Source of the DNA: Chengkuizengella axinellae
GTDB taxonomy: Bacteria; Bacillota; Bacilli; Paenibacillales; KCTC-33759
NCBI RefSeq assembly: GCF_030730905.1
Contig: NZ_JAVAMP010000003.1
Coordinates: forward strand, 1 to 64,000
Length of the DNA: 64,000 nucleotides
Direction: 5' to 3'
Shown: one piece after another, positions 57,377 through 64,000 of the stretch
Position numbering within the stretch: position 1 is the stretch's first letter
How the letters are laid out: every line of letters begins with the position of its first letter
Position numbers and translations under genes: made by a program
Notes under the pieces: generated by a model
Databases searched by the model: none
Seen by the model: only the letters and a program-made list of their open reading frames with translations
What the model was told of the DNA's origin: nothing

Positions 57377-57649
57377 TTGAAGGGAATCAAACCGATATTA
57401 AGTCTGAGTTTAGCGATAGGCTTGTTAATTTTTGCGATTCCAAGACTAGAGGTAGGTCAAGGGTGGACAACGCCAACCATATTTGCAGTCGTTTGGATTG
57501 GTATGGTTTTGTTAATCATTGCTGCGCATTTACACGAAGTGTTAGGTGTTGATGAGGAAACGAAAAAAGAAATGAGAAGAGTGAAACAATATCAACGTTG
57601 GAAGAGAGAACAGCTTGTGTATGGAAATAAACGAAAAATGATGCGATGA
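57377..57649 (+). CDS. Small two-helix membrane protein
   Basis: 90 residues from TTG 57377, nine bases after AAGGAG (the in-frame TTG 57368 lies too close). Two hydrophobic segments (about 7-20 and 31-50) are followed by a basic amphipathic tail (KKEMRRVKQYQRWKREQ). It follows yheA and ends before a strong terminator. Family not recognised by name. Confidence 0.7.
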   Translation: MKGIKPILSLSLAIGLLIFAIPRLEVGQGWTTPTIFAVVWIGMVLLIIAAHLHEVLGVDEETKKEMRRVKQYQRWKREQLVYGNKRKMMR

Positions 57650-57685
57650 TAGATGAACATGTTCTGTCAGGAGTGTAATATAACA

Positions 57686-57724
57686 AAAAATCTCTTATTC
57701 TGTAAACTGGAATAAGAGATTTTT
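57686..57724. terminator. Bidirectional terminator
   Basis: A perfect 15-bp stem AAAAATCTCTTATTC / GAATAAGAGATTTTT (57686-57700, 57710-57724) separates convergent genes. Confidence 0.9.
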
Positions 57725-57738
57725 GCTTCAAACCCCTC

Positions 57739-59871
57739 TTAGTTATTACAAACACCAGCTTGATTACTTGTTTGGCAGTTGTTTTCATCAATTACGTTTT
57801 CTGATCCATCGTCTTGAATATCAGGATTGTTGTTAAATAAACAATTGGAGCGAACGGCGTTATTATCACTATTATCTAATAAAATACCAGCTTGTGGGTT
57901 GTTATTAACTATATTGTTGTCAATGATATTCATGGAAATATCTCCATTTTGGTCACTGATGTCTATCCCTTGTTCATTATTGTTCTTAATCATATTTTTA
58001 ATGATTCTATTACCCCCATTTGCATTGATTCCAACTGTACCATTATTACATAGGACATTTCCCCAAACTAAGTTATTATCATTTACTTCAAACCCTTCAT
58101 CTCCAGAATCACTGATTTTGTTCCAAAGGAGTAGGTTATTATTGCTTGATAAATCAAAACCACCTTCTCCATTATTCAATCCAATGTTACTGATATAAAA
58201 CCAACCTTGATTCGCGGGTATTCCTGCCTCTACTCCATCTCTTACATTTTTATTGATGAAATTTTGAAGAATGAGGTTTAAATCACCTTCCCCACTTAAT
58301 CCATTACTTCCGTTTTGCTGTAATTTACAACAAACGACGTAGTTGTGTCTGCTATTGATATGAATACCATCAAAAAAATTCCAACTTGACTCACAATTTA
58401 TGATCATGTTTTGTTCATTTCCCTCAAGAGCTGGACTCTCAATCAGAATGCCATGTTCTTTATTTTCAAACGCGTTTATGCAGTGTAATATATTGTGGCG
58501 GGTGTTGATTCTAACACCGTGATTGTCAAAGTTTTGGACTGTAAGATTTTCGATCGTAACAAAATTGGCATTATTGTCTATATCAATTCCAGTTGCATTT
58601 ACTAAGTTCGTACCATCAATAATCGTCTTGTTCCTGCCAGCCCCTATTATTTTGATCCGATTTCTGTTATCACCCATATCGCTTTCTATCAATATAGATT
58701 CGTTAAACTTGCCTTCACCGATTTGAATGGTGGTTCCTTGAGTGGCTGCATCAACAGCTGCTTGAATGGTTTTAAAATCTCCAGGTACATGAAGGACTGC
58801 TTTTCTGTCACAGACTCCAGGAGGAACACTTGTATTACACTTATTATCACTAAATATGTTAGAAGGATCTTCTGGTTGACCAACTTCAATATCAGGATCG
58901 TTGTTTTGTAATACATTATTACGGATAGCATTGTTCATAACGTCTGAACCAAGGAAAATACCAGGCAAAGCGTTGTTTTTGACTAAATTATTGTCAACAA
59001 TATTATTAAAATTAAATCCTATATTAATTCCGTTTCCATTCTCTGTACAGTCGATGATATTTCGAATGATTCTGTTTTCAGAAGAAAATAAAATAATTCC
59101 ATTTTCATTATTACATTTTACTTCATTTCCCCAAATCAAACTGCCCCCAAAATTAGATACAATTCCATCATCTTCATTATTATTTAGTTTATTAAAGAGC
59201 AAAAGATTATTTTCTCCCCTACTGTCAATCCCCTCATCTTCATTTCTAACAGAGCAATTACAAATAAACAGGTTAGAAGTACTAAAAAATAAACTATCTA
59301 CTATTGTTACAAATCCATCATCATTATTTCTACTTGAGAAATTCTGAAGTGCGATGTTGTTCTGACCTGCAAACTCTAAACCATCATCAGCATTACCAAT
59401 AAACTTACTTTTTACGATATAATTTTGATCCCCACGAACGATGAGACCATTACCAATTCCACTATTTTCTCCTTTATTAAAACTTGATTCACATTCCATA
59501 ATCATATTTCTAACAGCACCTTGATCTATGAATATCCCATTACCGAATACGGTGTTGATCACTTTTACATTGTGCAAGATATTCTCATTCGATTGAATGA
59601 CTACGCCATTATCCGTGTAATTTTGAATCGTTACATTCTCAAGTGTAACTTTCGTAGAGTTTTGAATCTGAACGCCAATCCCTAATGTCTCATTTCCTTC
59701 CAAAATTGTTTTTCCAATACCTGCTCCAACGATTCGAATGCGATCTAGTCCGTTCACCATGATGGTTTGGTTATATGTGCCTCTAGCCAAATTAATGGTA
59801 TCCCCAGGATTTGCATCATTATTTATTACATCCTGAATATTGTTGGCTGGTGTTAAATTGAATACAGCCAC
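57739..59871 (-). CDS. Right-handed parallel beta-helix protein with two tandem halves
   Basis: 710 residues of NosD/pectate-lyase-like coils: repeated GxxN..N...I/V..N patterns such as NENILHNVKVI and NNLLLFNKLNNNEDDG. The protein is an internal duplication: both halves start with a 'predicted helix cap' (FNLTPANNIQDVINN... and VPGDFKTIQAAVDAAT...), reach IRIVGAGIGKTIL / IKIIGAGRNKTII, and end with NNDPDIEVGQPED / NNNPDIQDDGSEN. No signal peptide, so it may be a spore-surface or phage-derived adhesin released by lysis. ATG 59871 follows GGAGGGTG. Confidence 0.85.
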   Translation of the reverse strand: MAVFNLTPANNIQDVINNDANPGDTINLARGTYNQTIMVNGLDRIRIVGAGIGKTILEGNETLGIGVQIQNSTKVTLENVTIQNYTDNGVVIQSNENILHNVKVINTVFGNGIFIDQGAVRNMIMECESSFNKGENSGIGNGLIVRGDQNYIVKSKFIGNADDGLEFAGQNNIALQNFSSRNNDDGFVTIVDSLFFSTSNLFICNCSVRNEDEGIDSRGENNLLLFNKLNNNEDDGIVSNFGGSLIWGNEVKCNNENGIILFSSENRIIRNIIDCTENGNGINIGFNFNNIVDNNLVKNNALPGIFLGSDVMNNAIRNNVLQNNDPDIEVGQPEDPSNIFSDNKCNTSVPPGVCDRKAVLHVPGDFKTIQAAVDAATQGTTIQIGEGKFNESILIESDMGDNRNRIKIIGAGRNKTIIDGTNLVNATGIDIDNNANFVTIENLTVQNFDNHGVRINTRHNILHCINAFENKEHGILIESPALEGNEQNMIINCESSWNFFDGIHINSRHNYVVCCKLQQNGSNGLSGEGDLNLILQNFINKNVRDGVEAGIPANQGWFYISNIGLNNGEGGFDLSSNNNLLLWNKISDSGDEGFEVNDNNLVWGNVLCNNGTVGINANGGNRIIKNMIKNNNEQGIDISDQNGDISMNIIDNNIVNNNPQAGILLDNSDNNAVRSNCLFNNNPDIQDDGSENVIDENNCQTSNQAGVCNN

Positions 59872-60056
59872 ATTAAATCACCCTCCTAATATTAATTGTT
59901 GAATTATTATATTCATAGCTTCAACAGATGGTATGGACTGGAGTGGAATTTTAGTAGGCTATTGATGGAAGGTTTCGTAACTTTACAGAAAGATGACCAA
60001 CGAGAGATTTTTATATATACTATGAATAAAGCTTTATGAGTGGGTGGGTGTTGATA

Positions 60057-61394
60057 ATGAAAAATATAGAAAATTCAACGAAAACAAAACATGAACAAAT
60101 CTTAGAACATATAGAAAGTCTTGAAATAGGCACTAAGATCTCTGTAAGACAAATTGCAAAGGATTTGGAAGTAAGTGAAGGAACGGCTTACCGAGCAATT
60201 AAGGATGCAGAAATTCAAGGTTTAGTCAGTACAAAAGAGAGAATTGGAACCATTAGAATTGAAAAGAAGAATCGTATGAACATTGATCAACTGACCTTTG
60301 CTGATGTAGTTAAAATAGTAGACGGAAGTGTTCTTGGGGGTGCACAAGGATTAGACAAACCACTTAATAAATTTGTCATTGGTGCCATGAAATTGGAAGC
60401 TATGATGAGATATGTTGATCCAGATAGCTTATTAATTGTGGGGAATCGTGATGAAGTACATAAAATAGCGTTGGAACATGGAGCAGGTGTTTTAATTACA
60501 GGGGGATTTGATGCAAGAAAAGATGTGAAAAATATTGCAGATCAAAAGGAACTTCCTTTAATATCTTCTAGTTATGATTCTTTTACTGTGGCATCCATGA
60601 TTAATAGAGCGATCTATGATCGATTAATCAAAAAGAAAATCATGTTGGTAGAGGATATGATTTATGTAAAAAAATCCGACGTGTTTGTTTTGAAATGTAA
60701 CCATACCGTGAAGGATATGCAGGAAATTGCTGAAACATCTGGACACAGTAGATTCCCGATCGTAGATGAGTGGAATCGAGTGACCGGTATGATCACTTCT
60801 AAAGATATGATTGGGGCAGATAAGAATCAAACATTAGACAAATATATGACTAGAAATCCAATTACCGTAAATCTTCAAACCTCGATCACATCAGCTGCCC
60901 ATATGATGGTATGGGAAGGAATTGAACTATTGCCTGTTGTGGACCATCATAGAAAACTTCTAGGTGTGATTAGTAGAAAAGATGTTTTACATGCTTTGCA
61001 GCATCTTCAAAAACAACCACAAATGGGAGAAACATTTGAAAATCTAATTTGGTCTGGGTTTGAACAAGAACATGGAGTTAATGGAGAACTGCAGTTTCAT
61101 GGTGAGATTACTCCCCAGATGACAAGCCAACTAGGAACTGTGTCTGAAGGTGTGTTAACTACTTTAATGACAAAAGCAGCTTATCAAGCGATCGGAGAAG
61201 TCAAAAAAGGAGATTACGTGTTAGATAATATCTCAACCTATTTTGTAAGACCTCTGCAAATAGATAGTAAAATAAAAATATCCCCAGGAATCATAGAAGT
61301 GAGTCGTAAATTTGCAAAAGTGGAAGTTCAAATTTTCCATGAGGTGGATTTAATTTGTAAAGCGATGTTAACCGCACAAATTATTGACTCTTAA
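60057..61394 (+). CDS. ytoI: YtoI: HTH, DRTGG, two CBS and hotdog domains
   Basis: 445 residues. An N-terminal winged helix (GTKISVRQIAKDLEVSEGTAYRAIKDAE), a DRTGG domain (~75-190), a pair of CBS domains (VKDMQEIAETSGHSRFPIVDEW and LQTSITSAAHMMVWEGIELLPVVD) and a C-terminal MaoC/hotdog domain (~325-445) match YtoI. It probably senses a nucleotide and regulates transcription. ATG 60057 follows GGGTGGGTG; GTG 60036 is in frame but has no ribosome site. Neighbours agree with the ytoI-ytpI-ytrH-ytrI-dnaE order. Confidence 0.92.
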   Translation: MKNIENSTKTKHEQILEHIESLEIGTKISVRQIAKDLEVSEGTAYRAIKDAEIQGLVSTKERIGTIRIEKKNRMNIDQLTFADVVKIVDGSVLGGAQGLDKPLNKFVIGAMKLEAMMRYVDPDSLLIVGNRDEVHKIALEHGAGVLITGGFDARKDVKNIADQKELPLISSSYDSFTVASMINRAIYDRLIKKKIMLVEDMIYVKKSDVFVLKCNHTVKDMQEIAETSGHSRFPIVDEWNRVTGMITSKDMIGADKNQTLDKYMTRNPITVNLQTSITSAAHMMVWEGIELLPVVDHHRKLLGVISRKDVLHALQHLQKQPQMGETFENLIWSGFEQEHGVNGELQFHGEITPQMTSQLGTVSEGVLTTLMTKAAYQAIGEVKKGDYVLDNISTYFVRPLQIDSKIKISPGIIEVSRKFAKVEVQIFHEVDLICKAMLTAQIIDS

Positions 61395-61677
61395 AGTTCA
61401 TAATATGCTTATGATTGCGGATACCACCGTATAAATTAGCAAAACCTAATAATATAAATAGTATACCGACAATGAAACGAGGCCAGCTGAAGCCAAATGA
61501 AAACAGCTGTATACAAGCTATAGTAGTTAATACAATTCCTATACTTATATTCATCCGTGCTCTCATCAATCCTTGTTCTTTGACATCATTCGTACGTCTC
61601 GCTTTCATGCTGAAGTAAAAAGAAAACCATGCAGCAATAAATGCTATGATAATAGGTATAAAGTTAACAAAACTCAT
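61381..61677 (-). CDS. ytpI: YtpI-like membrane protein
   Basis: 98 residues with three hydrophobic segments (VNFIPIIIAFIAAWFSFYFS, SIGIVLTTIACIQLFSFG, FIVGILFILLGFANLYGG), matching YtpI in length and text. Function unknown. Its 3' end overlaps the 3' end of ytoI by 14 bases on the opposite strand. Confidence 0.88.
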   Translation of the reverse strand: MSFVNFIPIIIAFIAAWFSFYFSMKARRTNDVKEQGLMRARMNISIGIVLTTIACIQLFSFGFSWPRFIVGILFILLGFANLYGGIRNHKHIMNFKSQ

Positions 61678-61773
61678 ATGTTCACATCTCCAATATTTCT
61701 GTTTTGAGAAACGGTCACTTCTATGCGTTATTTATTGTACCAAAAAAAGAGGAGACGTTCACGTGTGTTATAT

Positions 61774-62274
61774 TTAAGCTTCTGGATTGAATTCTTCAAC
61801 ATGAATCCAAAAGGTTGCCTCACCGTAAACAATGAACATATTTTGAATCTCAACAACATATGCCTTCTCATGAACATTAGGGTAGTTTTTACGTCCGTAT
61901 AGCTGTCTAATATAATCTGGGTCTTTATAAATGAGAGATACTTGTTTCCCTTTTAATACTTTTAAATCTTCACGCACTAAATCTTTGATATCGTTTTTAA
62001 TAAGATCATCCAGTGGTTCTTTATCCTCTTTTTCTTGAATGTTAATCACGATAGAGTTGATCACAGTATTGGAATCTTTATATTTTTCTAGTCCTTCTAT
62101 TTTTGATAATAAATCTTTGTTTTCTTGTCGGATTGTTTCATTCATTTTAAACAGCACTTGCATATTATGCTGGTAAATAATCATATAAATAGCTGCACCA
62201 ATAATCATACCTGAAATAATGAGCGCGATGGCCTGCAAATATTTTAAAAATCTCGAGATTGATGGAACTCTCAA
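61774..62274 (-). CDS. ytrI: YtrI, sporulation membrane protein
   Basis: 166 residues from TTG 62274 behind GGAGGG. One N-terminal membrane helix (YLQAIALIISGMIIGAAIYMI) is preceded by the RVPSISRFLK start that corresponds to the MRxPP start of YtrI, then a coiled coil and a small C-terminal domain (YVVEIQNMFIVYGEATFWIHVEEF). YtrH and YtrI are sigma-E-dependent proteins needed for efficient sporulation in Bacillus subtilis. The start overlaps the ytrH stop as TTGA, which implies coupled translation. The longer open frame upstream is rejected. Confidence 0.85.
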   Translation of the reverse strand: MRVPSISRFLKYLQAIALIISGMIIGAAIYMIIYQHNMQVLFKMNETIRQENKDLLSKIEGLEKYKDSNTVINSIVINIQEKEDKEPLDDLIKNDIKDLVREDLKVLKGKQVSLIYKDPDYIRQLYGRKNYPNVHEKAYVVEIQNMFIVYGEATFWIHVEEFNPEA

Positions 62275-62603
62275 GAGGAATTCCCTCCATCGCTCAACCA
62301 AAGCATAAGTGCTGTTCCTGCTTGTGCACCCATAAAAGCACTGATAATTTGTAGTATTTGTTTGATGGCAGGTGAGAGCTGTCCGTCTATTACATTGCTC
62401 TCGATAAGTCTTAAAGGATCTATCGTTCCTCCAATTGCAACGACAACCGCCCAAATCTTAACATTTTTAGCAACCTCTTGCATTGTAAAGGAAGGGGGCT
62501 GCAGTGTAAGTGTAGCAGCAATTCCCGCCATCAAGCTTGCACCAAGCACAACACCAAAAGCGATCATATAATCTGTAATCATTTTAGTTAATAAGTTTCC
62601 CAT
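62271..62603 (-). CDS. ytrH: YtrH, sporulation membrane protein
   Basis: 110 residues with two to three membrane helices and the conserved MGNLLTKMITDYMIAFGVVLGASLMAGIAA start of YtrH. It acts in the mother cell during spore formation. GAAAGGAAG precedes ATG 62603. A loose sigma-E-like pair (TTCATAT and CATATTTT about 13 bases apart, minus strand, 62627-62650) lies upstream. It is divergent from dnaE. Confidence 0.9.
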   Translation of the reverse strand: MGNLLTKMITDYMIAFGVVLGASLMAGIAATLTLQPPSFTMQEVAKNVKIWAVVVAIGGTIDPLRLIESNVIDGQLSPAIKQILQIISAFMGAQAGTALMLWLSDGGNSS

Positions 62604-62749
62604 TATGATTCTTCCTTTCTATGAAAATATGACATGATATCCTCATATGAATGAAATTAGTATACAAGCCTTCTTAGTATTAATGTATGGGGGAAGAGGA
62701 GTGAAATATGCTAAAATGGACGAAAGAGATCTTTTCTCGAACATATGTT

Positions 62750-62778
62750 TTGTTTAGGTGCTTGGTTTATGATAAAAT
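62750..62778 (+). promoter_or_regulatory. Sigma-A promoter of dnaE
   Basis: TTGTTT (62750-62755), 17 bases, TAAAAT (62773-62778), with TG one base before the -10 (extended -10). The start would lie near 62785. Confidence 0.7.
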
Positions 62779-62818
62779 AAAGTAAAATATAACTTAAATA
62801 TAAAAGGAGCAGCGAATA

Positions 62819-64000
62819 ATGAAAAGTTTTACTCACCTTCATGTACATAGTGAATTTAGTTTGCTGGATGGTGCTGCAAAAATTGACCACCTAACAAAGA
62901 AAGCATCTGAATTGTCCATGAGTGCTATCGCACTAACTGATCATGGTGTGATGTATGGTGCGCTTCCTTTTTATAAATCATGTCTAAAAAACAATATAAA
63001 ACCAATTATTGGCTGTGAGGTTTATTTTACATCCGAATCTATATATGAAAAAAAATCAAGAAAAGAGAGTCCCATTTATCATCTGATTTTATTGTGCAAG
63101 AATTTAACAGGGTATCAAAATCTAATGAAGATTTGTTCTTTAGCCCATCTCAAAGGACATCACTATAAACCTAGAGTGGATGAAGAGATCTTACAACAAC
63201 ATGCAGAGGGTCTGGTTTGTTTAAGCGCTTGTCTTGGTGGAGAAGTTTCACAATATTTGCTTCATGAGGAGTGGGATAAAGCAAAGGCTGCGGCTAAACG
63301 TTATCATAATATTTTTGGAGAAGATTTTTATCTAGAACTACAGGACCATGGGATGTTTGAACAAAAAAAAGTGTTAAAAAGCATGATCGAATTAAGTCGT
63401 GAAACTAAGATTCCTTTAGTTGCGACAAACGATGTTCATTATATCGAGCAGGATGACTTTTCAGTTCAGGATGTATTAATCTGTATAGGAACAGGTAAAA
63501 CGATTGAAGATACAAAACGAATGAAATTCCAAACAGATCAGTTATATTTAAAAAGTCAGTCAGAAATGGCTGATTTATTCTCCTTTGTCCCTGAAGCAAT
63601 TGAAAATACGAAAGTGATTGAAGAAAAATGCAACTTGCATTTAGAACTAGGGGCTTCGATTTTACCTGAGTACAATCCAATACCAGAGGCAATAACCGCA
63701 CATACTTATTTAAAGCAGCTTTGCGAGGAAGGTTTAGTTAAAAGGTATAAAGACCAGCAAGATTGGAAGGATCTGTCCTTTCAGAAAGAAGTGAAGGGTA
63801 GATTAAATTATGAGCTGAAGGTTATTCAAAATATGGGTTATTCAGATTATTTTTTAATTGTATGGGATTTTATTCGTTTTGCACATGAGAATGATATTAT
63901 GGTTGGTCCAGGTAGGGGCTCTTCCGCTGGTAGTTTAGTCGCCTATGTTTTGAATATTACGAACGTTGATCCAATTCGTTATCAGCTATTATTTGAACGG
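62819..64000 (+). CDS. dnaE: DNA polymerase III subunit alpha DnaE, 3' end cut by window
   Basis: The first 394 residues are present. The PHP domain is complete in text: [44 protein letters not shown]. The polymerase core begins with [37 protein letters not shown] 62819 follows AAAGGAGC. It is the low-GC DnaE that starts lagging-strand primer extension, next to ytrH/ytrI as in Bacillus subtilis. Confidence 0.95.
   Translation, partial: MKSFTHLHVHSEFSLLDGAAKIDHLTKKASELSMSAIALTDHGVMYGALPFYKSCLKNNIKPIIGCEVYFTSESIYEKKSRKESPIYHLILLCKNLTGYQNLMKICSLAHLKGHHYKPRVDEEILQQHAEGLVCLSACLGGEVSQYLLHEEWDKAKAAAKRYHNIFGEDFYLELQDHGMFEQKKVLKSMIELSRETKIPLVATNDVHYIEQDDFSVQDVLICIGTGKTIEDTKRMKFQTDQLYLKSQSEMADLFSFVPEAIENTKVIEEKCNLHLELGASILPEYNPIPEAITAHTYLKQLCEEGLVKRYKDQQDWKDLSFQKEVKGRLNYELKVIQNMGYSDYFLIVWDFIRFAHENDIMVGPGRGSSAGSLVAYVLNITNVDPIRYQLLFER

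Noticed and set aside
62275-62454. N-terminal extension of ytrI into ytrH
   Set aside because: The extension is Cys/Arg-rich text from another frame of ytrH; TTG 62274 gives the expected YtrI start and has a ribosome site.
1-64000. tRNA or rRNA genes and insertion sequences
   Set aside because: I saw no cloverleaf with a conserved TTCGA arm, no rRNA text and no transposase; an exhaustive scan was not possible by eye.

Overview
The window is low-GC DNA from an endospore-forming Gram-positive bacterium of the order Bacillales. Host genes in the right half include a five-gene YheC/YheD spore-coat ATP-grasp cluster next to yheB and yheA, sporulation genes ytrH and ytrI, ytoI, ytpI and the start of dnaE. 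AT-richness, many TTG/GTG starts and the mix of spore and biofilm genes fit a Paenibacillaceae-like marine or soil spore former (Chengkuizengella-like is my guess, not proven).

Positions 1 to about 34,830 are the right-hand part of an HK97-type siphoprophage. It starts with the end of an early gene, an ArpU-type late regulator and about 4 kb of small accessory genes. HNH nuclease, a possible cos region and the terminase genes follow. The head, connector, tail and baseplate genes come next: portal, ClpP-like protease, capsid, connectors, tail tube, frameshifted tail chaperones, tape measure, Dit, fibre and Tal-like proteins. The lysis genes are holin, amidase and a second small membrane protein. 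Beyond lysis lies an accessory region. It contains a probable type I toxin-antitoxin pair (28.6-28.8 kb), an HTH regulator with repeated operators, a ParM/Alp-type actin and its small partner (29.5-30.5 kb), and a compact agr-like operon (32.1-33.9 kb). That operon holds a kinase-less polytopic membrane protein, AgrB, a cysteine-less AgrD-like peptide and a REC-less LytTR regulator. A repressor and a small peptide gene sit at the end. The prophage appears to end inside a manganese catalase (yjqC type) gene whose 3' two thirds remain at 34,831-35,220.

From 35 to 46 kb the host DNA carries a DUF1028 gene and then a surface-fibre locus. The locus has an ER-type (Ser/His) SipW-like signal peptidase and five tandem TasA/CalY (camelysin)-like secreted proteins. 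On the opposite strand are a NarL-family histidine kinase/response regulator pair, a DUF5305-like membrane protein and an Asp/Asn/Lys-repeat protein with a CalY-like head.

From 46 to 64 kb are an ArsR regulator, a Gfo/Idh/MocA oxidoreductase, a polysaccharide deacetylase, a Cu/Zn superoxide dismutase, five tandem YheC/YheD genes behind a sequence that matches a sigma-K promoter, yheB, yheA, a small membrane protein, a large beta-helix protein, ytoI, ytpI, ytrH-ytrI and the 5' part of dnaE. No tRNA, rRNA, CRISPR array, insertion sequence or integrase was recognised; a phage integrase, if present, should lie left of the window.
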